Assembly: GCA_033852175.1 (NCBI GenBank)
Contig: JAWSUY010000011.1
Span: 1 to 64,000, forward strand
Direction of reading: 5' to 3'
Source: Agarilytica sp033852175
Lineage (GTDB): Bacteria; Pseudomonadota; Gammaproteobacteria; Pseudomonadales; Cellvibrionaceae
DNA length: 64,000 nt
The notes under the pieces were generated by a model, which saw only the letters and a program-made list of their open reading frames with translations, did not search any database and was not told the origin of the DNA. This document shows positions 1 through 9,266 of this stretch, piece after piece. The position numbers and the translations under genes are program-made. Numbering within the stretch: the first letter of the stretch is position 1; each line of letters opens with the position of its first letter.

Positions 1-17
1 TTCATTAAGCCACATCA

Positions 18-107
18 TTCCCGCTTCCCGCTTCCCGTCTCCCGTCTCCCGTCTCCCGTCTCCCGTCTCCCGTCTCCCGTCTCCCGTCTCCCGCTTCCCG
101 CATTCCC
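18..107. repeat. 7-bp tandem array, unit ACGGGAG (minus strand)
   Basis: The conserved G of CCCG recurs every 7 bases at 23, 30, 37 and on to 100, giving 12 units. The central eight are identical (TCTCCCG on the plus strand) and the edge units are CTTCCCG variants. It lies upstream of the acyltransferase gene. A spurious low-complexity reading frame runs through it on the minus strand. It is the first of five arrays in the window sharing the pattern ACGGRNN. Confidence 0.95.
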
Positions 108-233
108 TTCTCCTGAAAATGGCATTGCCTCCCCCATGGCAGTCGGTATAATCGCGCGCATAATGAAATAGTCCCAGAAAACCCGGAGTCAACGCTTTGG
201 TGGGCGGCTATAGCGATAATAAGACGAATATTA

Positions 234-1406
234 GTGGGAAATATGCCTGAATTTGATGCAATGAGACCGTATAACGATAGTGAAGTACGGCCTGTCCTTG
301 ACCGACTGTTAGCGGATTCTGAATTTTTAGATAGTATTGCGAAATTCAAGCTGCCTGGGATCGGTGGATACTTCGCTCCACTATTGAGGCCTATCGTACG
401 TAGTCGTTTGCGCAAAGAAGTGTCTGATGTGAATGCGGTGGATGACCTGCAGGCATTGATGGAGGGGTATTTACAAAAAATGTTGAATGCCACTGTTGAT
501 CAGTTTTCAATGTCGGGTGTCGAAAACATCTCACGTGATCGTGCTCAGGTCTTTGTCAGCAATCATCGTGATATTGCGATGGATTCGGCTTTTGTAAACT
601 GGGCTTTGTTCAAAATGAAGGTGTCGACGTTGCGTATTGCGATTGGCGATAACCTTTTAACAAAGCCTTTCGCCTCAGACATTATGCGTCTAAATAAGAG
701 TTTTATCGTTAATCGCTCAGCGACGGCACCACGTGAAAAATTAAAAGCAGCTAAATTGTTATCGCGCTATATTCATCACTCAGTCGACAGCGATAAAGAA
801 AATATTTGGATTGCTCAGCGAGAAGGCCGAGCAAAAGACGGCATTGATGCAACCAACCCCGCAATCATCAGCATGCTGATGTTAAATAAGGGTAAGCAGC
901 GTGGGTTTGATGAGTACTTAGAGTCACTACGAATTGTCCCTGTTAGCATATCTTATGAGTACGATCCTTGCGATTTTGCTAAAGCGCGCGAAATGGTCGA
1001 AAAAAAAACGCAGGGGGAATACCTGAAGGGCGAGCACGAAGATGTGCAAAGTATTGCCAAGGGTATTGTTGGCTACAAAGGCAACGTGCATGTAGCTTTT
1101 GGTAAGCCTTTGGACGCATCGTTAGATAGTACCGACGCGATTACGAAAATACTTGATACTCAAATCTGCCATAATTATGTGCTGCACCCGACCAACTGTT
1201 TCGCATACGAGATGCTAGAAAAAAAGAGTCCAGTGGTTCATGTTGGTGATGCGAACACTGTATTCAGTGATATGGATGTTGATAGCGAGCGTCAGAAGTT
1301 TAAAAAGCATATGGAGGCGTGCCCGCCGCAATATCGTGAGACCTGCCTAAAGAGCTATGCAAACCCTGTTTACAAAAAAATATCTCTGACTGACGGCGGT
1401 GTTTAG
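234..1406 (+). CDS. PlsC-type glycerophosphate acyltransferase family protein
   Basis: The 390-residue protein has the hallmarks of the 1-acylglycerol-3-phosphate acyltransferase superfamily, which moves acyl chains onto glycerolipid acceptors at the inner membrane. The catalytic-histidine block reads NHRDIAMD around residue 103, a variant in which the aspartate spacing differs from the classic HX4D. The second conserved block appears as REGRAKDG near residue 197. No clear membrane segment is visible. The first codon may be GTG at 234 or ATG at 243 (residue 4); neither has a strong ribosome site. It is followed 27 bp later by the DinG-like helicase, in the same direction. The substrate is not determined by the sequence. 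Confidence 0.75.
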   Translation: MGNMPEFDAMRPYNDSEVRPVLDRLLADSEFLDSIAKFKLPGIGGYFAPLLRPIVRSRLRKEVSDVNAVDDLQALMEGYLQKMLNATVDQFSMSGVENISRDRAQVFVSNHRDIAMDSAFVNWALFKMKVSTLRIAIGDNLLTKPFASDIMRLNKSFIVNRSATAPREKLKAAKLLSRYIHHSVDSDKENIWIAQREGRAKDGIDATNPAIISMLMLNKGKQRGFDEYLESLRIVPVSISYEYDPCDFAKAREMVEKKTQGEYLKGEHEDVQSIAKGIVGYKGNVHVAFGKPLDASLDSTDAITKILDTQICHNYVLHPTNCFAYEMLEKKSPVVHVGDANTVFSDMDVDSERQKFKKHMEACPPQYRETCLKSYANPVYKKISLTDGGV

Positions 1407-1433
1407 TTTGTTAAATATCACGGTTACGGCTTT

Positions 1434-3554
1434 ATGCTAAATAAAAAAATTAAAGCGACGATTCAAAAAGCGTACAGTGAATTTCTATCGGCCAAATCGT
1501 TAAAGCCGCGTTACGGTCAAAAGTTAATGATCGCGGAAATTGCGCGAACTGTTGGCAATATTGAACTCGACGACGAAGATGTTCGCAGTTCTGATTCTCA
1601 TATTTGTGTTATTGAAGCGGGGACTGGTACGGGCAAAACTGTTGCTTATTTACTTGCGACTCTTCCTATCGCGAAGGCTCTCAATAAACGTGTCGTATTG
1701 GCGACGGCTACCATCGCTTTGCAAGAGCAGGTGGTATTAAAAGATATTCCTGATGTTTTACGTCACAGCGGCCTCAATTTTGATTTTTGTTTGGCCAAAG
1801 GCCGTGGCCGTTACTTATGTTTATCTAAGCTCGATCGTATTCTGTGTACAGATGATGGATCTGATTTAATTCCCGTATATGAAGATGAATCCTCAATCAT
1901 TAATGAAGGGGACGTGAGCTTATATAAAAATATGATGGATAAGCTTTCTACTTCTAAGTGGGACGGGGATCGTGATAATTGGGATGAAGAGATAAGCCCT
2001 TCTTCGTGGCAGAGAGTCACGACCGATTACCGGCAATGCACAGGCCGTAAGTGTTCACATATTCGTAACTGTTCGTTTTTTAAAGCGCGTGACGCTTTAA
2101 ATGATGCGGACTTGATTGTTGCCAATCACGATTTAGTTCTAGCTGATTTGGCTTTGGGTGGCGGAGCCATTTTACCCGCGCCAGAAGAGACTCTTTATAT
2201 CTTCGATGAAGGTCATCACCTTCCTGATAAGGCACTCAATCATTTCGCGAACAATATTCGTTACAAGAGTGTTATTCGTTGGTTGGGCCAAAGTGAAGGG
2301 CAGTGGCCTGCTTTGCTTGGGCCTGTAGAGGAGGCGACATTATTTGCTGAATTAGCGAAGCCTTTGGAAGCCAAGTTTAAAGCGGTGCGTAGTATTCATG
2401 AAGAACACTTGCATGTATTGCAAGACCTTGTCTCGCACGTGGATCGTTCTTCTCAATCACCGCGACTTCGTTTTGAAAAAGGCGTCGCACCGAAAGCGTT
2501 AGAGAGCCTAGCCTTGAGGTTGCGAGATGCGTTTGCGGATCTTAATCGCATCCTCGAAAAACTCTACAATGAATTGTCGACGTTAATCGATGAAGAGTAC
2601 CCGGTTGTCCCTAAGGTGGATTTGGAAAATCTTTATCCAATGTTGGGCAGTTGGTTGGCACGCAGCGAAGCAAACTATGCGCTATGGTCGAATTATGTCG
2701 ATACGAAAATGGACGAATCTTGGCCGTTTGCACGCTGGATAACCTTGGTTGAGTTTAATGACCTTTATGACTTCGAAGTTGTTGCGAGTCCGATATTGGC
2801 TTCGAAAGCGTTAGCGAAAGATTTGTGGTCGCGTTGTTTTGGAGCTGTGGTGACTTCGGCGACTCTAACGGCGCTCAATAATTTTGATCGTTTTAAGTAT
2901 CGCTCAGGTACATTTGAAGATAGTAATTATAAAACGGTTCCCAGTCCGTTTAATTTTCAAGAAAATGGAACGCTGAGTGTTCCCAAGGGCGCGGTTGAGG
3001 CGAATAACGCGCAATTGCATACAGAGAGTATTGTTAGCTTATTGCCTGAGCTGATTCAAAATGAAAAGGGCAGTTTGGTTTTATATTCTTCCCGACGTCA
3101 AATGCACGATGTGTATGATGCTTTGCCCCGTAATTTCCAAGATAATATTTTAATGCAGGGCGTTGAAAGTAAGCAGGCGCTTGTCCGGCAGCATAAAAAG
3201 TATGTCGATGACGGCCAAAAGAGTATTATTTTTGGTTTGGCGAGTTTTGCCGAGGGTGTCGATTTGCCCGGTGATTATTGTACGCACGTGGTGATTGCTA
3301 AAATTCCTTTTTCGGTACCGGATGATCCGCTAGAGGCTGCTTTGGCGGAATGGATTGAGGCGCGTGGCGGGAATGCGTTTATGGAGATCAGTGTGCCGGA
3401 TGCGTCGATGCGTTTAATTCAGTCGTGTGGCCGTTTGCTGCGAACAGAGTCAGATGAGGGGCGGGTTTCTATTTTGGATAAACGTCTTATTTCAAAGCGC
3501 TACGGTAAGGCGTTGTTAAGTGCTTTGCCGCCTTTTCGTCAGGAATTGTTTTGA
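1434..3554 (+). CDS. dinG: ATP-dependent DNA helicase, DinG/XPD family
   Basis: This is a superfamily 2 iron-sulfur helicase of 706 residues, close to DinG length. Visible motifs are Walker A EAGTGTGKT (about residues 61-69), a four-cysteine Fe-S region (GRYLC near 127 and CTGRKCSHIRNC near 201-212), the DEGHH Walker B box near 257, a SATLT motif in the middle, and the C-terminal QSCGRLLR motif VI. DinG proteins unwind forked and R-loop substrates 5' to 3' and are linked to repair and replication-transcription conflicts. The gene follows the acyltransferase by 27 bp and is probably co-transcribed. Its 3' end faces the flavodoxin-like gene, with a strong hairpin and a heptamer array between them. 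Confidence 0.9.
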   Translation: MLNKKIKATIQKAYSEFLSAKSLKPRYGQKLMIAEIARTVGNIELDDEDVRSSDSHICVIEAGTGTGKTVAYLLATLPIAKALNKRVVLATATIALQEQVVLKDIPDVLRHSGLNFDFCLAKGRGRYLCLSKLDRILCTDDGSDLIPVYEDESSIINEGDVSLYKNMMDKLSTSKWDGDRDNWDEEISPSSWQRVTTDYRQCTGRKCSHIRNCSFFKARDALNDADLIVANHDLVLADLALGGGAILPAPEETLYIFDEGHHLPDKALNHFANNIRYKSVIRWLGQSEGQWPALLGPVEEATLFAELAKPLEAKFKAVRSIHEEHLHVLQDLVSHVDRSSQSPRLRFEKGVAPKALESLALRLRDAFADLNRILEKLYNELSTLIDEEYPVVPKVDLENLYPMLGSWLARSEANYALWSNYVDTKMDESWPFARWITLVEFNDLYDFEVVASPILASKALAKDLWSRCFGAVVTSATLTALNNFDRFKYRSGTFEDSNYKTVPSPFNFQENGTLSVPKGAVEANNAQLHTESIVSLLPELIQNEKGSLVLYSSRRQMHDVYDALPRNFQDNILMQGVESKQALVRQHKKYVDDGQKSIIFGLASFAEGVDLPGDYCTHVVIAKIPFSVPDDPLEAALAEWIEARGGNAFMEISVPDASMRLIQSCGRLLRTESDEGRVSILDKRLISKRYGKALLSALPPFRQELF

Positions 3555-3609
3555 TTTTTCTTTTCTGTGAGCTAGTTTAAATTTAGTTAGTCGTGGCTTC
3601 GAAACCGTA

Positions 3610-3642
3610 TTGATTGTTCGGCAATTCCCTCCGAACAATCAA
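3610..3642. terminator. Perfect 12-bp hairpin between convergent genes
   Basis: The arms TTGATTGTTCGG and CCGAACAATCAA pair perfectly around a 9-nt loop. The element sits 56 bp past dinG and 79 bp past the end of the opposing gene. No T-tract follows on either strand, so it is not a canonical intrinsic terminator; it may terminate weakly or protect a 3' end. Confidence 0.5.
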
Positions 3643-3683
3643 TGCTGAGTGCTTTCGTTTTCTTGTCTGATCGAAAATAATAT

Positions 3684-3717
3684 CCCCGTCCCCCGTCCCC
3701 CGTCCCCCGTACCCCGT
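3684..3717. repeat. 7-bp tandem array, unit ACGGGGG (minus strand)
   Basis: The G of CCCCG recurs at 3688, 3695, 3702, 3709 and 3716, making five units. Most read CCCCCGT on the plus strand, with one CCCCGTA variant. It abuts the stop codon of the flavodoxin-like gene, between convergent genes. Confidence 0.93.
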
Positions 3718-3720
3718 TTT

Positions 3721-4188
3721 TCAAATAATCCCTTCCGCTAACGCAACAGCAAACTCTTCCCCCAATTCTTCTAGCTGTTCATGGAACGTATCTTTGAGTT
3801 GACCAGTGCATTCGCCTTTCAGAATCAGAGTTTCCTGAGCTTTTACCCATCCCAAACCTTTAATGATGCTTTCGCATGACTTTTTTGCTCCGGTGCCGTC
3901 TTTGCCGGCTTTAACGACGAGTGCATAGGGAAGGCCGCGTTTGTCGTCGATTGTTGGGTAATAACAGCGGTCGAACATGTCTTTTAAGGCTCCGCTCATA
4001 TAGCCAAAGTTCTCGGTGGTAAACAGTATTACGCCATCAGAGGCCAAAAAGGTTGCAGGAGTGACATCAAAAGGGCTCATCACTTGAATATCTAAGCGAT
4101 CTTCCATGTGAGCGCTGCGATTTAGCGTTTCGATCAATTCTATCGAATTTGAGCTAGGGCAATGCGCGATAATGAGTAACTGTTTCAT
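3721..4188 (-). CDS. Flavodoxin-like / NAD(P)H-dependent FMN oxidoreductase family protein
   Basis: The 155-residue cytosolic protein begins with a beta strand and a phosphate-loop-like segment (IIAHCPSSNS, residues 6-15), as in flavodoxin-fold proteins that bind FMN. The segment TTENFGYMSGALKDMFDR (about residues 57-74) matches the flavin-ring loop of the NAD(P)H-dependent FMN reductase type, where the consensus is PEYNG..PG.LKN.iD. Family members reduce FMN, quinones or azo compounds; the physiological substrate cannot be read here. It is a single gene on the minus strand, convergent with dinG, and its stop codon touches a heptamer array. Confidence 0.75.
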   Translation of the reverse strand: MKQLLIIAHCPSSNSIELIETLNRSAHMEDRLDIQVMSPFDVTPATFLASDGVILFTTENFGYMSGALKDMFDRCYYPTIDDKRGLPYALVVKAGKDGTGAKKSCESIIKGLGWVKAQETLILKGECTGQLKDTFHEQLEELGEEFAVALAEGII

Positions 4189-4676
4189 GTTTACGTCTCT
4201 AAGAACCCCGTAAATCGGGCTCTGGTGCCGATTACGGTACTATTTTAGCCTCTAAAACCTTATACTCCCCGGCTTCCGCAGTTGGATCACAGATGTCTAC
4301 GTAACAAGTCGTAAGGTTAGTTGTGTAGGCGTTTCTATGCGAGTTATTGATGCTATCAAGCACCTGAAACTCTTTTAGTTCAGTCAAAACCATTTTCCGT
4401 CCAAGCTTTGCTGATTACAGGTCGTACTATGCTTTCCTGTGTAGCCGAGCTATTGGTGTGATTATACGTGTTTTGGCAAGGTTCTCACGAGCCGGTCTGA
4501 AGTGTTAATAAGTTAGGTCTTACAAAGCCGAAACGCTCTTGTAGGCTACAGCTGGCTTGGAGTGCATCTTTTTTGCGCCCAGCGGCGGGAATTAAAGATG
4601 ATCATCGAATTTTCGTGGGCGGACACCTTAGTCCGCGCTCAAATTACTACCACACTGCCCATTAGGAGAAACTAAA
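4189..4676. other. 488-bp intergenic region / ndk upstream region
   Basis: No credible reading frame lies here. It separates the divergent flavodoxin-like and ndk genes and so should hold both promoters. A 6-bp-stem hairpin (GCGGAC / GTCCGC, 4619-4636) lies 40 bp before the ndk start, and the ribosome site AGGAGAA is at 4663-4669. A stretch near 4275-4310 superficially resembles pieces of the 16S rRNA 3' end but in the wrong order. Confidence 0.4.
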
Positions 4677-5102
4677 ATGGCTGTTGAACGTACTTTATCC
4701 ATTGTAAAACCAGATGCTGTTGGCAAAAACGTTATCGGCAAAATCTATAGTCGTTTTGAAGACGCAGGCTTGAAAATCGTTGCTGCAAAATTGATGCGTC
4801 TAGACGAAGCAAAAGCTGGCGGATTTTACGCAGAACACAAAGAGCGCCCTTTTTTCGGCGAGCTTGTTGAATTCATGACTTCTGGTCCAGTTATGGTTCA
4901 GGTTCTTGAAGGCGAAAACGCAGTAGCAACTAACCGTGACTTGATGGGTGCTACTAACCCAGCTGACGCGGCTGAAGGCACTATCCGTAAGGATTTCGCC
5001 GAGTCTGTAGGCTGTAACGCTGCACACGGTTCTGACTCTGCTGAATCAGCTGCTCGTGAAATTGAATACTTCTTCGAAGCTTCTGAAATTTGCGCACGCT
5101 AG
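4677..5102 (+). CDS. ndk: Nucleoside diphosphate kinase
   Basis: The enzyme exchanges the gamma phosphate between nucleoside triphosphates and diphosphates through a phosphohistidine. The protein is 141 residues, the normal bacterial size. It begins with the ERTLSIVKPDAV strand, carries the catalytic histidine in NAAHGSDS near residue 117, and ends with the short FFEASEIC tail. A strong ribosome site (AGGAG) sits 8 bases before the ATG. The next gene is rlmN, 37 bp downstream, and ndk heads the conserved block that runs to der. Confidence 0.98.
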   Translation: MAVERTLSIVKPDAVGKNVIGKIYSRFEDAGLKIVAAKLMRLDEAKAGGFYAEHKERPFFGELVEFMTSGPVMVQVLEGENAVATNRDLMGATNPADAAEGTIRKDFAESVGCNAAHGSDSAESAAREIEYFFEASEICAR

Positions 5103-5139
5103 TAGCGGCGTTACATTTTAAGAAGTAGAAGGTGAAAAT

Positions 5140-6366
5140 GTGAGTTCGGAAATGCAAGACCCTAAACAGAATTTGCCGGAGGTTGACCCCTCAAAGGCGA
5201 AAACGCCAGAATCCCAGCAAGAGACACCAAAAGTGAATCTAATGGGAATGAGCCAAGAAAAGCTACAAGCGTTTTTTGCCTCGTTAGGTGAAAAGCCTTT
5301 CCGAGCGGCACAGATTTTAAAGTGGATTCACCAATACGGTGTATCCGACTTTGATGAAATGAGCAACGTGAGCAAAGTCTTACGCCAAAAGCTCAAAGAC
5401 GTTGCCGTTATTGAAGCACCGAAAGTGATCCAGCAATGGGATTCGGTTGATGGTACGCGTAAATTTTTGATTGAAGTTGGTGGCGGGAATGCAGTTGAAG
5501 CCGTTTATATTCCCGAGTCCGATCGCGGTACGCTTTGCGTTTCTTCGCAAGTGGGTTGCTCGTTAGATTGCAGTTTTTGTGCAACTGGTAAACAAGGGTT
5601 TAACCGAGACTTAACTGCTGCAGAGATTATTGGGCAGGTTTGGCAGGCGGCGAAGTCGTTTGGCCAATTCGAAGAAAAAGCACCCCGAAAAATATCCAAT
5701 GTTGTAATGATGGGTATGGGGGAGCCTCTGTTGAATTTTGACAACGTGGTCGACTCTATGAATCTCATGATGAACGATCATTGCTATGGCTTATCAAAGC
5801 GTCGCGTAACCTTAAGTACCTCTGGTGTTGTTCCCCAGTTGGATCGTTTGGGCGAGTATACGGATGTGTGCTTGGCTATATCACTTCACGCCCCCAATGA
5901 TGAACTTCGCAATCAATTGGTTCCAATAAACAAAAAATACCCGATTGCAAAGCTTTTAAAGTCGGCACAAAACTATATTGACGGTTTGCCCGACAACAGG
6001 CGTAAAATCACCATTGAGTATACTTTGATCGATCAGCTGAATGATCGACCTGAACACGCGCGAGAATTGGCAGTATTGTTACGTGACGTGCCAGTAAAAA
6101 TTAACTTAATTCCGTTTAACCCCTTCTCTCTCTCAAACTATAAGCGTGTGAGTAATAATGCTCTGCACCGATTCCAGAAGATACTTATTGAAGAAGGTTT
6201 TACAACAACGATTCGCACGACTCGTGGCGAAGACATCGATGCAGCCTGTGGCCAATTGGCCGGCCAAGTACAAGATCGAACGAAACGAAGTGAGCGTTAT
6301 AAAATCGATATGGCCAAGTTCGAGAAATCAGATTCCGACACCATACCGGTAAAAATGATACCTTAA
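5140..6366 (+). CDS. rlmN: Dual-specificity RNA methyltransferase RlmN
   Basis: This radical-SAM enzyme methylates C2 of A2503 in 23S rRNA and of A37 in some tRNAs, supporting translational fidelity. The SAM-cluster motif CSLDCSFC is at about residues 140-147, and the glycine-rich MMGMGEPLLN segment follows. The conserved C-terminal Cys of the methylation cycle falls in EDIDAACGQL. At 408 residues it is slightly long, because of a polar N-terminal extension of about 25 residues. The GTG at 5140 has an AGAAGGTG ribosome site; an ATG at 5152 in the same frame is an alternative. It sits between ndk and pilF as in Pseudomonas. Confidence 0.97.
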   Translation: MSSEMQDPKQNLPEVDPSKAKTPESQQETPKVNLMGMSQEKLQAFFASLGEKPFRAAQILKWIHQYGVSDFDEMSNVSKVLRQKLKDVAVIEAPKVIQQWDSVDGTRKFLIEVGGGNAVEAVYIPESDRGTLCVSSQVGCSLDCSFCATGKQGFNRDLTAAEIIGQVWQAAKSFGQFEEKAPRKISNVVMMGMGEPLLNFDNVVDSMNLMMNDHCYGLSKRRVTLSTSGVVPQLDRLGEYTDVCLAISLHAPNDELRNQLVPINKKYPIAKLLKSAQNYIDGLPDNRRKITIEYTLIDQLNDRPEHARELAVLLRDVPVKINLIPFNPFSLSNYKRVSNNALHRFQKILIEEGFTTTIRTTRGEDIDAACGQLAGQVQDRTKRSERYKIDMAKFEKSDSDTIPVKMIP

Positions 6367-6432
6367 GCTTTTCAAGGGTTTCTATTGTGTGAAGATTTTA
6401 GAATCCCATTACTTTAAGCCCAGAGAAACCTT

Positions 6433-7221
6433 ATGAAGCATAGCGTTGTAACCCTAATTGTTTGCGTCTTTGTGCTTTGCCTGTCGGGCTGTGTCTCAGT
6501 GACGGATAAGCCCAAGCAAAAAGTTGATAAAAACCAAATTCTTGAATCCAATATCAAGTTAGGAATGGCTTATTTGGATAAGGATCGTCGCGATAATGCT
6601 TTGCGAGCGTTTACCAAGGCACTCGAAGTTGATAAAAAATCAGCTGAAGCCCATCTAGGTATGGCCTTGATTCACCAGGTTAATGGTGAGTGGGACATGG
6701 CTGATAAGCGGTTTAAAAAAGCGTTAAAGTTACGCGCTGATTTTTCCATGGCAAGTATCGAGTTTTCGTATGCTCGGTTTTTGTCCGAGAAAAAGGACTA
6801 CGAAGAGGCGCTTATCTATTTCGAGAAAGCTTCGAAAGATTTAAGTTACAGGGGAAGAACCAATGCCTTGTTCAGTGTGGGTTTATGTTTAGAAGAGTTG
6901 GGGCGGGAAGCTCAAGCGATTGCATCCTACCAGCATGCGTTGAATATCAATAAAAAATACGCTCCTGCGGCTCTAGAACTTGCACATAAAAGTTTTTCTG
7001 TTGGAGAGTATGCAGAAGCCAAGCGATATCTGGATACCTTTGCCCGATACGCGAGACAGTCAGCTCGTAGTTTGTGGTTGGGTATTCGTATAGAGCGTAT
7101 TTTTCAAAACAAAGATAAAGAGGCCAGTTATGGCCTGGCGTTGAGAAACCTTCACCCGTATTCGCGGGAATTTTTATCCTACAAAAAACTCCTAGCGGCC
7201 GATAAAGAGGCAGGCAAATAG
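6433..7221 (+). CDS. pilF: Type IV pilus pilotin lipoprotein PilF/PilW (TPR)
   Basis: The signal peptide ends in a lipobox LSGC, with the lipidated cysteine at residue 20. The rest (262 residues in all) is an alpha-helical tetratricopeptide array, with TPR-like pairs such as NALRAFTKALEVDKKSAEAH. In Pseudomonas PilF escorts and assembles the PilQ secretin in the outer membrane. No other pilus genes are in the window, but this location between rlmN and rodZ is the usual one. The rodZ start lies 4 bp past its stop, so the two are probably translationally linked. Confidence 0.92.
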   Translation: MKHSVVTLIVCVFVLCLSGCVSVTDKPKQKVDKNQILESNIKLGMAYLDKDRRDNALRAFTKALEVDKKSAEAHLGMALIHQVNGEWDMADKRFKKALKLRADFSMASIEFSYARFLSEKKDYEEALIYFEKASKDLSYRGRTNALFSVGLCLEELGREAQAIASYQHALNINKKYAPAALELAHKSFSVGEYAEAKRYLDTFARYARQSARSLWLGIRIERIFQNKDKEASYGLALRNLHPYSREFLSYKKLLAADKEAGK

Positions 7222-7225
7222 CCCA

Positions 7226-8098
7226 ATGAAAGAATATAGCGAACACGAAATAGCGATGATGACCAATTGGTCTGAATTGCGTGAATCGAAAAATGTCAGC
7301 CTGCAACAAATTTCGCAACTGACCAATATTCCAGTAAAAAAGTTAGCGTCAATAGAGGCTCATGATTTTAGTGTGCTTGGCACGGAGACCTTTGCGAAAG
7401 GTTATCTAAACAGTTACGCAAAAATTCTGGGTGTCGATTCTGAAGTGTTTATTCAGGTCTATCGTGATGCGTTAAATGTGAATGAGCCGCTGCCAGATAA
7501 TCATACGCAAAGCTTATCAGTGGCAGGTCCGCTTGCGCCATTGGTGAAAAAACTCAATATATTGCACCTTTCAATTGGCGTTATCGTTATTTGGTTCGTC
7601 GCGATGGTACTAATGGGTTCCGATGATGATTCGGAGTCTGGAGTTAGTTCAGAGCCAGCCAAGCAGGAGGCTATGTCTCAGCCGAGAGAAAAATACGAAG
7701 ATAGTATTATTTTGGCTAATTCAGACACTGCAATTGCTGTTTCAGGAGAGCCTGATGCAGTCGAAACCGGAGCTTCAGCAAACGAATCAACTGATGAAGT
7801 CTCTATAGACGACCTTGATCAGACAGATTCTGATGCTTCGGGCTCAGATGAAACTGACGAAGATTTACTCGTTTTTTCCTTTACCGGGGAGTGCTGGCTA
7901 GAGATCAAAGATGCGAGTGGAAGTGTGTTAATTGCAGAACTTCAGCGGAAAGGGGATAATCAGCGCATTTTTGGACAAGCGCCGTTTGAGGTTATGCTCG
8001 GGAATTCACGAGTGGTGACTTTGGCGCTTAATGGCAAGGTCATTGCGATCGAACCGAAGTCAGGTAAAAAGACCTTACGCTTCACCGTCCGCCGTTAA
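7226..8098 (+). CDS. rodZ: Cell-shape protein RodZ
   Basis: RodZ couples the MreB cytoskeleton to the cell-wall elongation machinery. The 290-residue protein has an N-terminal HTH_25-type domain (about residues 12-80), a single membrane segment (LSIGVIVIWFVAMVLM, about 115-130), an acidic Ser/Asp/Glu-rich linker (about 133-212) and a C-terminal beta domain of the DUF4115 type (ECWLEIKDASG onward). It starts 4 bp after pilF and is followed by ispG, the classical arrangement. Confidence 0.93.
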   Translation: MKEYSEHEIAMMTNWSELRESKNVSLQQISQLTNIPVKKLASIEAHDFSVLGTETFAKGYLNSYAKILGVDSEVFIQVYRDALNVNEPLPDNHTQSLSVAGPLAPLVKKLNILHLSIGVIVIWFVAMVLMGSDDDSESGVSSEPAKQEAMSQPREKYEDSIILANSDTAIAVSGEPDAVETGASANESTDEVSIDDLDQTDSDASGSDETDEDLLVFSFTGECWLEIKDASGSVLIAELQRKGDNQRIFGQAPFEVMLGNSRVVTLALNGKVIAIEPKSGKKTLRFTVRR

Positions 8099-8122
8099 AG
8101 AACTTTATTAGTCAGGTTAGTC

Positions 8123-9235
8123 ATGCAAGTTGAATCACCTATAAAACGTCGTGTTTCTCGCCAAATAATGGTGGGCGACGTACCCGTGGGTGGTGATGCG
8201 CCTATATCTATTCAGAGTATGACCAATACCGAAACAACCGATGTTGAAGCAACGGTTGGGCAAATCAAGCGAATTCAAGACGCTGGTGCCGATATCGTGC
8301 GCGTTTCAGTGCCTTCTATGGATGCTGCAGAAGCTTTTGGTGAGATCCGTAAGCAAGTGACCGTGCCGCTCGTGGCCGATATTCACTTCGATTACCGAAT
8401 AGCATTGCGGGTAGCTGATTTGGGCGTGGATTGTTTACGTATCAACCCCGGTAATATTGGCCGTGAAAAGCGCATTCTTGCCGTGGTAGAAAAAGCACGA
8501 GATCTTAATATTCCGATTCGTATCGGCGTAAATGCTGGCTCATTGGAAAAAGACATACAGAAAAAATACGGCGAACCGACACCTGCAGCCTTGGTTGAAT
8601 CGGCTATGCGCCACGTCGACATTCTCGACAAACTCGACTTTCAAAACTTTAAAGTTAGCGTTAAGGCGAGCGGTATTTTTATGGCTGTGGAAGCTTATCG
8701 CTTATTGGCCAAGCAAATAGAGCAGCCGCTTCATATTGGAATCACCGAAGCTGGAGGGTTACGCGCAGGCACAGTGAAATCCTCAGTGGGTCTCGGGATG
8801 CTATTGATGGATGGAATCGGCGATACCATGCGTGTATCTTTGGCGGCTGATCCAGTTGAAGAAGTAAAAGTTGCTTGGGATATGTTGCGAAGCCTTAAGT
8901 TGCGAAGCAAAGGCATCAACTTTATTGCCTGCCCCAGTTGCTCACGGCAGAATTTCGACGTTGTTAACACCATGAACGAGCTAGAAACACGCTTAGACGA
9001 CATTACTATCCCAATGGATGTGGCTGTTATCGGCTGTATCGTGAATGGCCCTGGTGAAGCAAAAGAAGTTGATCTCGGCCTTACAGGCGGAACGCCTAAT
9101 AACTTGGTGTATGTAGACGGCAAGCCAAGTGCCAAGCTTGGACAAGAAAACTTAGTCGATGAACTGGAAGCGTTAATTCGCTCTAAAGCTAAGGCAAAAG
9201 AAGCCGAAGCTGAAAACCTTATCGCTAAATCCTAA
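8123..9235 (+). CDS. ispG: 4-hydroxy-3-methylbut-2-en-1-yl diphosphate synthase (IspG/GcpE)
   Basis: IspG carries out the penultimate step of the MEP isoprenoid pathway, reducing ME-cPP to HMBPP with a [4Fe-4S] cluster. The 370-residue protein has the TIM-barrel start (ISIQSMTNTETTDVEAT), the cluster cysteines in CPSC (about residues 271-274) and in GCIVNGPGEA near residue 306, with the catalytic glutamate directly after. Length and motifs are normal. No other MEP-pathway gene lies in the window. It lies 24 bp after rodZ and 31 bp before hisS. Confidence 0.98.
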   Translation: MQVESPIKRRVSRQIMVGDVPVGGDAPISIQSMTNTETTDVEATVGQIKRIQDAGADIVRVSVPSMDAAEAFGEIRKQVTVPLVADIHFDYRIALRVADLGVDCLRINPGNIGREKRILAVVEKARDLNIPIRIGVNAGSLEKDIQKKYGEPTPAALVESAMRHVDILDKLDFQNFKVSVKASGIFMAVEAYRLLAKQIEQPLHIGITEAGGLRAGTVKSSVGLGMLLMDGIGDTMRVSLAADPVEEVKVAWDMLRSLKLRSKGINFIACPSCSRQNFDVVNTMNELETRLDDITIPMDVAVIGCIVNGPGEAKEVDLGLTGGTPNNLVYVDGKPSAKLGQENLVDELEALIRSKAKAKEAEAENLIAKS

Positions 9236-9266
9236 TTATAAATTTACGACAGAAATTATTTAAATC

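Noticed and set aside
5..493. Reading frame on the minus strand through the heptamer array
   Set aside because: The end of its product is a direct translation of the 7-bp repeat and it overlaps the acyltransferase gene antisense.
4275..4312. Resemblance to the 16S rRNA 3' end
   Set aside because: GTTGGATCAC and AACAAGTCGTAAGG are present, but in the wrong order and without the surrounding helix; no rRNA gene follows.
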